Assembly: GCF_033097485.1 (NCBI RefSeq)
Contig: NZ_AP028634.1
Span: forward strand, 1,941,175-2,005,174
Length of the DNA stretch: 64,000 nt
Reading direction: 5' to 3'
Source: Pyrofollis japonicus
Lineage (GTDB): Archaea > Thermoproteota > Thermoprotei_A > Sulfolobales > Pyrodictiaceae
Numbering within the stretch: position 1 is the stretch's first letter; each line of letters begins with the position of its first letter. This document shows positions 37,670 to 46,983 of this stretch, one piece after another. The notes beneath the pieces are model-generated. The model was given only the letters and a program-made list of their open reading frames with translations, did not search any database and was not told the DNA's origin. The position numbers and the translations under genes are program-made.

Positions 37670-37738
37670 GGATCAGTGAGTGCAAGGGCTCCACATAACT
37701 CTCTATGGCTTTCGGAAGGCTCAGGCGGTCATCACTCC
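37670..37738 (-). ncRNA. C/D box sRNA candidate overlapping the HTH gene stop
   Basis: Minus strand: C box GTGATGA (37735-37729), which overlaps the HTH gene's stop codon, then a weak C'-like ATGTGGA, a 13-base guide GCCCTTGCACTCA and D box CTGA (37676-37673). GGA and TCC flank the boxes as a 3-base terminal stem. From memory the guide is complementary to the conserved archaeal 23S stretch that reads (U)GAGUGCAAGGGC. No clear D' box. Total about 65 bases. No search was run. Confidence 0.42.
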
Positions 37739-38190
37739 CTACTAGGCTCTAATAGTTGCTTGAGGGCTTTATACGCTTCAAGAGTATGGTATGTCGAAAG
37801 CAGTGATGCGATAATAAGGACGGTTGCAGCGACCGGGTCACGGCCGGGTAGGAGCACGTAAGCAGCTGTAGATGCTAGCAAAAACGCGGTTAAGACAAGG
37901 CTCCTGGGAACAAGGGCGCCGTGGAGCACTATGTATGCCTTGAGGAGGCCGCGCCTCGGCGGAACAGCTACATAACCGCCTTCCTTCTCGACAACCAAGC
38001 CTAGTCGGATAAGCCTATCTAGATGATGCCTTGCAGTACTTGGGCTCCTCACCCCGAGGATCCTTTGAAGCTCCCTTACGCCGAGCGGGCGACGAGAACG
38101 TAGAAGGACAAGGTATGCTCTGAGAGAAGTACCACTAAGCTCTGTTAAAGGATCAACAACATCTCTTTCTAGGCGCTCCTCATCCTCCAT
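37732..38190 (-). CDS. Membrane-bound winged-helix regulator (MarR/ArsR-like)
   Basis: 152 residues. N-terminal winged helix (about 18-75): RELQRILGV...STARHHLDRLIRLGLV is the recognition region. Then two hydrophobic segments (about 92-113 and 118-134) tie it to the membrane, leaving a short basic-acidic tail. An HTH fused directly to membrane segments suggests a one-component membrane sensor/regulator. Its start overlaps the end of the upstream secreted-protein gene by 22 bases, so the two are translationally coupled. Confidence 0.78.
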   Translation of the reverse strand: MEDEERLERDVVDPLTELSGTSLRAYLVLLRSRRPLGVRELQRILGVRSPSTARHHLDRLIRLGLVVEKEGGYVAVPPRRGLLKAYIVLHGALVPRSLVLTAFLLASTAAYVLLPGRDPVAATVLIIASLLSTYHTLEAYKALKQLLEPSRE

Positions 38191-38888
38191 ACAGTGTACA
38201 CCAGGAGTGCAGCAATGAGGCCGGAACCTAGCACAGCTCCTAGCCTGGCCTCAGTACTGGGCCCAGCTCTCGTTGATGCAGGTGTTTGTATTATAGGTGT
38301 GGCTGCCTGCTCATTAATTCCTGTGCCCTTTTCCTGCGCCTTATTCTTGTCCATAGTTTTTACAACAGTGTATGGCTTTGCAACAGTAGTTGTGGGCCGC
38401 GTCAAGTAGCTTGGCTCAGCTCTCGTAGTCGTACTCTTTACGAGCGCCGTAGTCGTGGTAGTTGTCGGGACCGTTTCCAAGCTGCTCTCCATCTCGGTGA
38501 TTGTTTTAGACACAAGTGCTTGGACATGAACAATCTTTGTGCTCTTCATGACCGATGCGTACCACTTGCTAGGATCCTGCCCTAGCTCTAGAAGCACTGA
38601 TCTAAGACATTTGAGCGCCTCCTCGAGATAGCCCTGTGGAAACACTGCTACGATCAGTGTGGGCACGTTGTTGGCACTATAGATGGCTAATGTTGTGTTG
38701 CCGCAATAAGTGCTTGTAGATATTTCTAATATTCTTGGACTCATACTAAACACTTCAGTGTTTATGGCGACAAGAACCTCCTTGTCGCCTAGATGAGTGT
38801 TGGCCTCGGCAGCTGTTGCGGCTGCAACTGCCGCCGCAGCAACCATAGTTACTAGAAGTAACGTATGCCTCGCAAGCCATGCAGCCAT
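38169..38888 (-). CDS. Secreted, C-terminally anchored Thr-rich protein
   Basis: 239 residues. N-terminal signal-like hydrophobic segment (about 8-27), an ectodomain of about 100 residues with two Cys (STYCGN and LKCLR, possibly a disulfide), a long Thr-rich stalk (runs of TTTTTT), and a C-terminal hydrophobic helix (about 217-233) with an RMRSA tail. No family is recognised. The order signal-ectodomain-stalk-TM and overlap with the membrane HTH gene suggest an extracytoplasmic sensor or ligand-binding partner for it. Confidence 0.7.
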   Translation of the reverse strand: MAAWLARHTLLLVTMVAAAAVAAATAAEANTHLGDKEVLVAINTEVFSMSPRILEISTSTYCGNTTLAIYSANNVPTLIVAVFPQGYLEEALKCLRSVLLELGQDPSKWYASVMKSTKIVHVQALVSKTITEMESSLETVPTTTTTTALVKSTTTRAEPSYLTRPTTTVAKPYTVVKTMDKNKAQEKGTGINEQAATPIIQTPASTRAGPSTEARLGAVLGSGLIAALLVYTVWRMRSA

Positions 38889-39018
38889 GGATGCTTCTCC
38901 ACGCTTCCTAGCAACTATCGGGCTGATATTAGTCTAGGGTTTCGAACAATAGTGTTCCAGCACGCCGCCTTACTAGGAACTCTTCGCCTAGCTTATCCTG
39001 GAGAGGTGTAGAAGAAAC

Positions 39019-41295
39019 ATGACAAGCTCCCAGACAATGGTTATACTCTTAACAGTAATCGCCCTCGCGGCGGGAATGGCTATAGGAGGGATATACTTCG
39101 GCTCCCTATCCAAAACCAGTAGCAATACTACCGTAGTAGTGAAGGAGACCAGCTTCGTGACAGTACCAGGTGGACAAGCCGTTGTCGAAACAGCAGCACC
39201 GAGTCAGCTAGGCGAAGCAGCATCCTCCTGGGAGGACGTAATGAAGCTCGCCAAGCTGTTGAACGAATATAGCCCGAAGAGATACATAACCGTTGTTACA
39301 CCACTAACAACAGTAACGTCATTGACTACCCAGGTTGAGGCCATAATATCGCCTGCTGAGACCACTGCTGATGAGCTGCAACACGGTACGCAGCAACTAA
39401 GATGGGGCCCCGTAGGTGTTGTTGAGACAGCGGAGGGACGAATCTACTACAGTGGCACAAATGTCCAGGTGGGAGGAGTAGACGAGCCAGACATTGTTAA
39501 GACAAATGGCACACACATATTCGTGGTTCGCGGCCCGGTCATAGAGGTATACAAGGCTTATCCGCCTAGCGGCCTAGCCCTAGTAGAGACAATAGATGCG
39601 AAGAAGATTGTTGAGAAGCTTGCAGGAAAAGAATACATAGCACTGGTTAGCAACGATACAACAGAGATAGTGGCAGAGGTTCACCGCGACATATACGTGG
39701 GCGGAATCTTCGCTCAAGATGGAAAAATCATAGTTGTGGCAACAGAGTACCGGTCGCCAGCACCGCTACAGCCCCGAACATGGGTAGTCGAGCTTGGTGA
39801 CGGAGAGGTACTTCACTACGTCCATGTAACGGGCGGCTTCTACGATGCAAGACTAGTCAACAATACGTTAACAGTTGTGACGAGCACTGGCGGCATAATT
39901 AGGCCCATACTCTTCTCGAGTACAGGTAAAGCAGTAATCCCGGCACCAGTGGTAGCTGGCATATCTCCCGCAGAGACGATAGTGACGTGCGTAGATACGG
40001 ATAACTGGAATATGTCATCGATTGCGTTTGTAGGAGCACGTCCCTCAACGATCTACGTGACGGCAAGCAACGACATCTATGTCCTCCTGCCGGGTAGCGT
40101 GAAGCAGCTCCAAGAACTAAGGAGTCTCGGCGAGAAAGAAGCAGCAGAGAAGCTGAAAGAACTCATGATGAGGCAATACTATGAGAACACAACAATACTC
40201 CACCTAAGAATCGCCAAGGGCCTAAGTATCGTGCTTGTCTCAGAGGGCATTGTTCCGGGCAGGGTCTGGAAACAATGGATGATAGACGTACACGGTAAGA
40301 CACTGCGCATAGTAACGGAGAAATGGGGGCCTAAGGGCGTCACAGTAAGCCTCTACATATTCGACGCAGAGACGCTGAAGCCCATAGGTAGCCTAGAGAA
40401 CATCGTGGTGAATGAGAGAGTTCACGCGGTACGATTCATCGGCGACACACTATACCTGGTGACTTTCCGAAACATAGACCCCTTATTCGCGATAGACTTG
40501 AGCAACCCCGAGAAGCCAAAGGTAATAGGCTTCGTAGAGTCACCCGGGTTCGACGAATACATTCACCCGCTGACCGATAAGCTACTAGTAGGCGTTGGCC
40601 GCGAAGACTCAACAGTGAGGATAACGTTATACGAGATACACAGTAACAGAAGCGTCTCAATCGTTGAGAGGCTCTACGTCAAGGGCTACGTATGGAGCCC
40701 CGTCCTAAACCCGCGCAACGGCCACAAAGCATTCACACTGGATCCAATCCACGGCTACATACTAGTACCAGTACAAGGCCGCTGGGGCCCCTCTGGCATG
40801 GAGGCAGGTATTGCGGTAATCAGGATCGACGCCAAGAAACCAGACATAGAACTGCTAAGGATTCTCGACCATCGCTTTGCAGAGCGCAGCTTATTCATAG
40901 ACGATGTAATATACAGTATAGCTCCGAATAACCCTGTAGAGCGTGTAAAGGCGTTTGACGCTAAGAACCTCAGAGAAGTTAAGAGTGCTCCAAAACCAGT
41001 CGAGGCTAAGATTAGCGACATCGTAGAGAACCCGGAGAAATACGTGTCAAAAACAGTCATAGTCAAAGGAAAGTCTCTTGGTTGGAGCGGCTTAGACTAT
41101 CCTCCACCGGTGTCTCGAAGCGACTGGGTACTAGACGACGGTACCGGCAAGATCTATGTCTCAGCGTTCTCGCCCTATCCGGGGAGCAAGATAGTAGTCA
41201 AGAAGGGGGTGAGCGTGGTAGTCATAGGAGTAGTAAAGATAGATCCACAAGGCCATCCCTACATTATGCCCATAGAGGTAAGGGTATTAGACTAA
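39019..41295 (+). CDS. Secreted beta-propeller protein (COG4880-like)
   Basis: 758 residues. N-terminal signal/anchor (about 8-28), then a low-complexity Thr/Val region, then a large beta-propeller with 'GGVDEPDIVKTNGTHIFV', a hallmark of archaeal secreted C-terminal beta-propeller proteins. The final about 95 residues look like a small OB/beta fold (DDGTGKIYVSAFSPYPGS). No catalytic motif. GGAGAGGTG precedes ATG 39019. Adjacent and divergent to the signal/HTH pair. Function unknown; surface binding or scaffolding is plausible. Confidence 0.82.
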   Translation: MTSSQTMVILLTVIALAAGMAIGGIYFGSLSKTSSNTTVVVKETSFVTVPGGQAVVETAAPSQLGEAASSWEDVMKLAKLLNEYSPKRYITVVTPLTTVTSLTTQVEAIISPAETTADELQHGTQQLRWGPVGVVETAEGRIYYSGTNVQVGGVDEPDIVKTNGTHIFVVRGPVIEVYKAYPPSGLALVETIDAKKIVEKLAGKEYIALVSNDTTEIVAEVHRDIYVGGIFAQDGKIIVVATEYRSPAPLQPRTWVVELGDGEVLHYVHVTGGFYDARLVNNTLTVVTSTGGIIRPILFSSTGKAVIPAPVVAGISPAETIVTCVDTDNWNMSSIAFVGARPSTIYVTASNDIYVLLPGSVKQLQELRSLGEKEAAEKLKELMMRQYYENTTILHLRIAKGLSIVLVSEGIVPGRVWKQWMIDVHGKTLRIVTEKWGPKGVTVSLYIFDAETLKPIGSLENIVVNERVHAVRFIGDTLYLVTFRNIDPLFAIDLSNPEKPKVIGFVESPGFDEYIHPLTDKLLVGVGREDSTVRITLYEIHSNRSVSIVERLYVKGYVWSPVLNPRNGHKAFTLDPIHGYILVPVQGRWGPSGMEAGIAVIRIDAKKPDIELLRILDHRFAERSLFIDDVIYSIAPNNPVERVKAFDAKNLREVKSAPKPVEAKISDIVENPEKYVSKTVIVKGKSLGWSGLDYPPPVSRSDWVLDDGTGKIYVSAFSPYPGSKIVVKKGVSVVVIGVVKIDPQGHPYIMPIEVRVLD

Positions 41296-41318
41296 GCCTG
41301 GATAGTAGGAGAAAAGGC

Positions 41319-41705
41319 CTAGTTTTTCACTTTTTGTAAAAATTCTTCTCGCTCAACTATAGCCCTCTCGTGCACCCCATGACCTATCTTCTTATCGCCC
41401 CACCAAGCCTCAACCCAGAATATGAGCCTCTTGCCATCAACGCTCAGAAGCTCGGCACGTACTTCTATCTCTGCGCCAACCGGGGCAGCACGCAGATGCC
41501 TAATATCAACCCCTATACCTACAGTCGTCTTTCCTTCAGGAAGGTATCTCTGGGCAAGCTCGAGCGCAGTGTTCTCCATAAAGAGGATCATAGAAGGGGT
41601 TGACAATACAGCCACGTCGCCTGAGCCCAAATGCTTTGCAGAATGTTCTTCGCGTACAACAAACTTCTTAGTAAGCGAAATCCCCTTTACAAGCCCTCCA
41701 GCCAT
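41319..41705 (-). CDS. Hotdog-fold thioesterase (FlK-like)
   Basis: 128 residues, single hotdog domain. The pattern of conserved STPSMILFMENTAL, and the central VGIGVDIRHLRAAPVG strand region, matches fluoroacetyl-CoA thioesterase-like proteins; the expected acid/His/Thr set appears as STPSM, E and H in DIRHLR. The natural acyl-CoA substrate is unknown. ATG 41705. Alone on the minus strand, convergent with the beta-propeller gene; a role linked to it is not supported. Confidence 0.82.
   Translation of the reverse strand: MAGGLVKGISLTKKFVVREEHSAKHLGSGDVAVLSTPSMILFMENTALELAQRYLPEGKTTVGIGVDIRHLRAAPVGAEIEVRAELLSVDGKRLIFWVEAWWGDKKIGHGVHERAIVEREEFLQKVKN
41321..41336 (+). terminator. T-rich terminator of beta-propeller gene
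   Basis: Two T5 runs (41323-41327 and 41331-41335) after the 41295 stop match archaeal intrinsic termination. They lie within the end of the convergent thioesterase gene. Confidence 0.5.
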
Positions 41706-41852
41706 ACAGTAACACCGTTTTTGTATAAGGCGTGGTGGTTGTGGCTAATAACCTAGCCCCAAACTATGGGCACCCCAGTAGCATCCTGGAACAGTATCAA
41801 CAATAAGTTCATTACAGGGCTCAAAGGTAGTAAGAAGTCGCATTGGATCCCA

Positions 41853-41923
41853 GGCCCCGCAGACAGGGCCGAAGGGCCCAAGCCGAGGGGGAGGCTGAAG
41901 CGGGGCCGGGGTCTTCTCGCCCC
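41853..41923 (+). ncRNA. GC-rich structured RNA candidate
   Basis: A sharply GC-rich segment able to fold as a three-way junction: outer stem GGCCCCGC (41853-41860) with GCGGGGCC (41900-41907), hairpin GGGCC-GAAG-GGCCC (41866-41879), hairpin AGCC/GGCT (41881-41896) with tandem GA steps resembling a K-loop, and a trailing hairpin GGGG/CCCC (41908-41923). In hyperthermophiles such GC islands often mark ncRNA. The strand is not certain, since the stems are symmetric. It could instead be an N-terminal extension of the next gene, but that peptide is low-complexity. No known RNA family is recognised. Confidence 0.45.
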
Positions 41924-41959
41924 ACTAGCTCTATAGTATTAGCTATCCTGGGGTTGGAT

Positions 41960-42346
41960 GTGGAGGAGAATAAGGGTGCTGAGTTAGGGCTGAGAGCCTA
42001 TGCGGTACTACTTATCCTGAAAGGTGAAACCGAGAACGCTCTCCGAGTACTATCAGAGTACTACGGCATAGCGACACCCAGGCTCAAGGTAGGGCTTCCA
42101 AAGAGGCATGCTAAGGCGCTTGGATGCTACGATGCTAGACGCCGACTCATTTGCCTAAGGAGCTCGAATGAGTATCGGAACCCATTCGTCGTTCTCCACG
42201 AGTTTTACCACCATCTTCGTAGTTGTCGTGCAGAGTTTGCTGGCAGCGAGAAGAACGCCAACAACTATGCTCTAGAGTCGATACGGCTATGCCTATACAT
42301 ATATGGCGAAGAATGCGAGAAGCTGATACGCTCCCTGAAAGAGTAG
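41960..42346 (+). CDS. Small putative metalloprotein with HExxH-like motif
   Basis: About 128 residues. LHEFYHHLRSC gives a HExxH-type zinc motif (HEFYH), flanked by a Lys/Arg-rich middle and a cysteine-containing C-terminal helix, so a small zincin-like protein is possible. The frame is open from TTG 41843, but those 39 codons lie over a GC-rich fold and are low-complexity. CTATAGTATTAG at 41931-41942 lies about 25 bases before GTG 41960, fitting a leaderless start. The protease assignment is tentative. Confidence 0.5.
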   Translation: MEENKGAELGLRAYAVLLILKGETENALRVLSEYYGIATPRLKVGLPKRHAKALGCYDARRRLICLRSSNEYRNPFVVLHEFYHHLRSCRAEFAGSEKNANNYALESIRLCLYIYGEECEKLIRSLKE

Positions 42347-42433
42347 ATGCTTCACCGCCTTGCCGAGAGCCAAAAAGACAGTACTATTGTAAACCAATGC
42401 AATTAGCGCTCTAAAAGAAGTGTGCAGCCGCGC

Positions 42434-43477
42434 TTATGCCTTGTATAGCCAACATGCCACCCAGTGGCCTTCCTCAACCTCAACAAGTGGCGGCTCTTCT
42501 CGGTGGCAGCGGTCAAATGCCTTGGGGCATCTTGGGTGGAATCTGCACCCTGGTGGTGGGTTTAGCGGACTTGGCGGCTCCCCTACGACCTTTATCGGCG
42601 GCTTCTTCTTGGCCAGCTCTGGGTCGGGTATTGGAATAGATGCGAGTAGCATCTGGGTATAGGGGTGCAGAGGCTTCTCGAACACCTCCTCGGCGGGGCC
42701 GAGCTCCACTATCTTGCCTACGTACATGACCGCTATGTAGTTGCTCATGTAGCGTACAACGCCTAGGTCGTGGCTTATGAAGAGGTATGTGAGGTTTCTG
42801 CGCCGCTGTAGCTCCTTCAACAAGTTCAGTATTTGTGCCTGTACTGAGACGTCGAGTGCTGAGGTGGGTTCGTCTAGTACTAGGAACTCGGGGTTGACGG
42901 CGAGTGCTCGGGCTATTGCTATTCTCTGGCGCTGGCCGCCGCTGAACTCGTGCGGGTATCGATAGACATGGGTCTCGTTGAGCCCAACCTCTTCAAGGAG
43001 GTTTACTATGTAAGAGTATGGATCGTCGGGCACCATTTTGTGTACTTTTAGGGCCTCCATTATGATATCGTAGACTGTTTGCCTTGGGTCAAGGCTGCCG
43101 TATGGGTCCTGGAACACCATTTGTGCTTTCTTTCTGAACTCTTTCAGCTTCTTACCCTTCAGCTTTGTTACGTCTTGTCCCTCGAAGAATATCTTGCCGG
43201 AAGTTGGCTGGATTAGCTTGAGTATAAGTCTACCAACGGTTGTTTTCCCGCTACCGCTTTCACCTACAAGGCCGAGGGTCTTGCCCCTAGGTATTATGAA
43301 TGATACGTCATCTACTGCTCTAACGTAGCCCGATATCCGGAAGATTCCTCTTACCGGGAAATACTTCTTGAGCCTATATACCAGTACTAGCGGCTCCTCG
43401 CCTGGAAACATCTTGCTAACAGCGTTATATGCCTCCTGGTACTCGTTGTCTAGTCTCTCTGCAAGAGTAAGAGCCAT
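42434..43477 (-). CDS. oppF: Oligopeptide ABC transporter ATP-binding protein (OppF type)
   Basis: 347-residue ATPase that powers peptide import. Walker [10 protein letters not shown] near 75, Q-loop, signature [15 protein letters not shown], Walker [12 protein letters not shown], and the C-terminal peptide-family extension with Cys residues ([15 protein letters not shown]) seen in Opp/Dpp ATPases, which may bind an iron-sulfur cluster in some members. Last gene of the minus-strand oppBCDF cluster. Confidence 0.95.
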   Translation of the reverse strand: MALTLAERLDNEYQEAYNAVSKMFPGEEPLVLVYRLKKYFPVRGIFRISGYVRAVDDVSFIIPRGKTLGLVGESGSGKTTVGRLILKLIQPTSGKIFFEGQDVTKLKGKKLKEFRKKAQMVFQDPYGSLDPRQTVYDIIMEALKVHKMVPDDPYSYIVNLLEEVGLNETHVYRYPHEFSGGQRQRIAIARALAVNPEFLVLDEPTSALDVSVQAQILNLLKELQRRRNLTYLFISHDLGVVRYMSNYIAVMYVGKIVELGPAEEVFEKPLHPYTQMLLASIPIPDPELAKKKPPIKVVGEPPSPLNPPPGCRFHPRCPKAFDRCHREEPPLVEVEEGHWVACWLYKA

Positions 43478-43492
43478 TCATACATCACCCCT

Positions 43493-44500
43493 TCACCTTT
43501 GTGCATAGAGCCAGCAAGCTACACGATGATTCTCGTTAACCCATACCTCGGGGGGCCTCTTCTCGTGGCAGACGTCCATTGCATGAGGACATCTTGGGTG
43601 GAATCTGCACCCCGGCGGCGGGTATATCAGGTTCGGCACAGTGCCCGGAATAGACTCTAGCTTATCCATCCTCTTCAACGGGTTGGGTACTGCCCTCAAG
43701 AGCAGCCTTGTATACGGGTGTAGCGGGTTCTTGAAGAGCTCCTCCGTAGGCGCTTCCTCAACTATAGTTCCGGCATACATTACTGCAACCCGGTCACACA
43801 TCTCTGCCACAAGGCCCATATTGTGCGTAATTAGTAGGATTGTCAAGCCCTCCTTCTTCTTAAGGTCTCTGAGCAGCTCCATTATCTGTGCCTGAACGGT
43901 TGCGTCAAGGGCCGTTGTAGGCTCATCCGCTACAACCAGCTTAGGGTTATTTGCAAGCGCAGTCGCTATCACGGCTCTCTGCTTCATACCACCACTCAGC
44001 TCATGCGGGTAAGCCTTGACGCGCTTCTCGGGGTCCGGGATGAGCGTCTTCCTTAGCAACTCTATAGCCCTGGGTATACCCTCCTTTATCCTGCGTATCC
44101 TGCCGTGGACTAGCATCGTCTCAGCTATCTGGTAACCAATGGTATATAGTGGATCGAGCGCCGTACCGGGGTCCTGGAATATATAGGAGATCTCGCTACC
44201 CCTTATTCTCTTGACCTCTTCCTCTCTAAGCTTCATTATGTCTATCTTCTTGCCCGGCTCGGGATAATAGTATATCTTGCCCCTTTCGATGCGCCCCGGC
44301 GGGAGTATTAGCCTGGTGATAGCCCTAGAGGTTACCGATTTCCCGCACCCTGTCTCGCCTACGAGGCAATACGTCTCTCCACGCTCTATGCAGAAACTGA
44401 CATCCTCTATCGCCTTTACGACGCCAGCATAGGTGTAGAAGTATACGTAGAGATTCCTAACCTCTACTATCGGGTCTCTGCACTTGAGCTCGGCGCTCAT
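43493..44500 (-). CDS. oppD: Oligopeptide ABC transporter ATP-binding protein (OppD type)
   Basis: 335 residues with GETGCGKSV Walker A, LSGGMKQRAVIATAL signature, VVADEPTTALD Walker B and the [15 protein letters not shown] tail. It pairs with OppF as a heterodimer. It lies 15 bases upstream of oppF and four bases after oppC. Confidence 0.95.
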   Translation of the reverse strand: MSAELKCRDPIVEVRNLYVYFYTYAGVVKAIEDVSFCIERGETYCLVGETGCGKSVTSRAITRLILPPGRIERGKIYYYPEPGKKIDIMKLREEEVKRIRGSEISYIFQDPGTALDPLYTIGYQIAETMLVHGRIRRIKEGIPRAIELLRKTLIPDPEKRVKAYPHELSGGMKQRAVIATALANNPKLVVADEPTTALDATVQAQIMELLRDLKKKEGLTILLITHNMGLVAEMCDRVAVMYAGTIVEEAPTEELFKNPLHPYTRLLLRAVPNPLKRMDKLESIPGTVPNLIYPPPGCRFHPRCPHAMDVCHEKRPPEVWVNENHRVACWLYAQR

Positions 44501-44504
44501 ATTT

Positions 44505-45692
44505 TCACCTCCCCTCAGCTTCCTCAGGGCTCACTATCTTCTTGACCTTGAACTCTATGCTTCTCCTAGTTCTTGGGTCCAGCGCGTCTCGCAGCGCGTC
44601 GCCGAAGAGGTTGAAGCCGAACACTGTTAGGAATATGAAGAGACCTGGCCAGAATACTAGCCACCACGCATTGGGGAAGAACTGAGCGCCGTCGTAGATT
44701 ATTCGTCCCCAGTCGGCCAGCGGAGGTACTGCGCCTAGGCCAAGGAAGCTAAGCCCTGCTTCCGTCAGTATTGCGCCTCCAAGATCCATGGTTATGTATA
44801 CTAGGACGGGGCCTATCATGTTTGGCAGTATGTGGCGGAACATTATGCCTAAATCAGATACTCCTAGAGCCTTGGCTGCCTCCACATAGGTGTTCTCACG
44901 GACGCTTAGCACGGTTCCGCGTATGAGTCTAGTATAGCCGGGCCACCATACTATCCACAAGGCTATGATGACTGATAGCAAGCTCGCTAGTGCGGGATAA
45001 TCGATTTTCTCAACAGCGAACAAGTAGCCTAGTACGCTTGCTAGTGTTGTGTGTTGTTTAAACCATCCTTCGATCGCGTAGGGCAATGTAGCTGAAAGCG
45101 CCATTGCCAATATGAGGCCGGGGAAGGCGAGGAATATGTCAGTTATCCTCATTATTGTCTCATCTACTGCGCCCCCATAGTATCCCGCTACAAGGCCAAG
45201 CAAGATACCGATAGCTGCTCCAACAGTTACAACCAATATTGATACAACAAGGCTTGTCCGTGCACCGTAGAGTAGCCTACTCCAAAGGTCTCGGCCGAAG
45301 TTGTCGCTACCCACGAGGAACTTAAACTTGCCTGGATGGAGCCCCATGCGCAGACAGTACTTCTTAGGAGGTATTGTTATCTCTGTGCCAGGCGGTGCTA
45401 GCCTTGCCTTCATGTCGCAGAGTACGAGGCCAGTACGATAGCTTACTGGTGCAAACGAGGGTCCAAATATCGCGAGTATTATAAAGAACGCGACAAGTAC
45501 TATCCCGACTATGCCGAGCGGTGAACGATTTAGGGTATAGAACATTAGCCTCCATTCCTCTATACGGCCCCTGTTCTTAGTCTTCCAGCCCGGCCTTATG
45601 CGATCCATTAGCGATGCAAACGCATTTATCATTGCGTCTGTAAGCTTGTCCAGAGGGTTCTTTACGTAGACGTACTCGGGCATGGGGATCAC
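44505..45692 (-). CDS. oppC: Oligopeptide ABC transporter permease (OppC type)
   Basis: 395-residue inner-membrane permease with a long N-terminal cytoplasmic stretch, a first membrane segment (about 54-75), and an EAA loop: YVEAAKALGVSDLGIMFRHILPN. It heterodimerises with OppB to form the channel. Good spacing to oppB (15 bases) and oppD. Confidence 0.95.
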   Translation of the reverse strand: MIPMPEYVYVKNPLDKLTDAMINAFASLMDRIRPGWKTKNRGRIEEWRLMFYTLNRSPLGIVGIVLVAFFIILAIFGPSFAPVSYRTGLVLCDMKARLAPPGTEITIPPKKYCLRMGLHPGKFKFLVGSDNFGRDLWSRLLYGARTSLVVSILVVTVGAAIGILLGLVAGYYGGAVDETIMRITDIFLAFPGLILAMALSATLPYAIEGWFKQHTTLASVLGYLFAVEKIDYPALASLLSVIIALWIVWWPGYTRLIRGTVLSVRENTYVEAAKALGVSDLGIMFRHILPNMIGPVLVYITMDLGGAILTEAGLSFLGLGAVPPLADWGRIIYDGAQFFPNAWWLVFWPGLFIFLTVFGFNLFGDALRDALDPRTRRSIEFKVKKIVSPEEAEGR

Positions 45693-45707
45693 CTTGCATG
45701 GGTTTCC

Positions 45708-46718
45708 TTAGTATCTTACGCGTGGATCTATCACCGCGTACAGTATGTCGACTATGAGGTTGCTAGTCATGTATATCAGTGCTACAAAGAACACGCCAGT
45801 AATCATTGTCAAGTAGTCGAAGTTGTATATTGATTGTAGTATGTATCGGCCAAGCCCTGGTAGTCCGAAAATGGTCTCCGTTATGGGTGCACCAGCAAGT
45901 AACCCGCCAAACATGAGGCCGAGCACTGTGACTATGGGAGTCAACGCATTTCTCAACACATGCATATATATTCTCCGCTTAGGGAACCCCCTCGCCTCCA
46001 TGAAGACTACGTACTCGCCACTCATTGCATCCAGGAAGCTGTTACGCGTAAGCCTAGTTATGACTCCTATGCCTCCGTAGGCTAGCAGGAATGCTGGGAG
46101 CCACATCCTCTTAATGAAGACCAATAGGTAGTGAAGATCAAGTCTCAGCAAAGCGTCAATCGGAGGAACCCCAGTTATCTTATAGGATTCCCAGTTCGGT
46201 GGCAGAGGCATTCCGGCCAGCGTTACCAGGCCCTTTGGCTGCAGCCAGAATATTAGTAGATAGGCCAGCCAGAAGATAGGTGTTGAAACACCTATTAATG
46301 CAAACGCCCTTATTATTACGTCTATCCACGTATCCCTTTTTATCGCCGAGAGAATGCCTAATGGTATGCCTATCAAGACCACGAGTATGAATGCGAAGAG
46401 CGCTAATGGGAGCGTTACTTCAAGGAGCCGTTCGGTTATCTCATCCCAAATATTGGTGTGTGTCACGGGGCTTATTGCCGTACCCGATAGGATGTTCTTC
46501 ATAAAGAAATAGTACTGATTATACCAGGTATCGTTGAGATGATACTCTGCTACGAGCCTTGCAACAACTTCGGGAGACGCCTTCTCGCCGCCAGCCCATA
46601 GACGGGCAGGATTTCCGGGAATCTTGACAGCAATTATGAAAACCAGTAGTGTCGCACCTACAAGGGTTGGTATAAATGTCAGTAATCTGCGCACGAGGAA
46701 CTTCTTAAGTTCCGCCAA
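45708..46718 (-). CDS. oppB: Oligopeptide ABC transporter permease (OppB type)
   Basis: 336 residues, first membrane segment at about 11-31, EAA loop EYVFMEARGFPKRRIYMHVLRNA and the typical C-terminal VDILYAVIDPRVRY. First gene of the minus-strand permease/ATPase set. The 253-base divergent gap carries the binding-protein promoter on the plus strand. Confidence 0.95.
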   Translation of the reverse strand: MAELKKFLVRRLLTFIPTLVGATLLVFIIAVKIPGNPARLWAGGEKASPEVVARLVAEYHLNDTWYNQYYFFMKNILSGTAISPVTHTNIWDEITERLLEVTLPLALFAFILVVLIGIPLGILSAIKRDTWIDVIIRAFALIGVSTPIFWLAYLLIFWLQPKGLVTLAGMPLPPNWESYKITGVPPIDALLRLDLHYLLVFIKRMWLPAFLLAYGGIGVITRLTRNSFLDAMSGEYVVFMEARGFPKRRIYMHVLRNALTPIVTVLGLMFGGLLAGAPITETIFGLPGLGRYILQSIYNFDYLTMITGVFFVALIYMTSNLIVDILYAVIDPRVRY

Positions 46719-46910
46719 CCCATCACCGCCCCTTGAGGCGTGCTAGGCCGCTGTGGCCGCGATAATCCTTCCGCCTTCTTCACCCACTCAATGCCCCCTA
46801 TTAGGACTTATCCTAGCGAAGTATGGATCGCGGCTTAGAATCCGGCAAGGCACTAATCTGTGCCCCTGCATTACGCGGCGCTATTTCGCTGATTTCTCAT
46901 GGACAACGCC

Positions 46911-46937
46911 GAATATTTAAGGGAGTCCTTCTCCCTT
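46911..46937 (+). promoter_or_regulatory. TATA box and adjoining inverted repeat upstream of oligopeptide-binding protein
   Basis: GAATATTTAA (46911-46920) is a TATA box; it is followed at once by AAGGGAG-TCCTT-CTCCCTT (46919-46937), a perfect 7-base inverted repeat near the expected initiation region, a possible operator or 5' hairpin. Confidence 0.5.
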
Positions 46938-46983
46938 GTCTCCTACGGTGAATAAAAGGGAAAATAGTTAGGTGAGACAAGGT

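Noticed and set aside
41843..41959. TTG-started N-terminal extension of the small metalloprotein
   Set aside because: Low-complexity peptide over a strongly foldable GC-rich segment; a promoter-spaced GTG follows.
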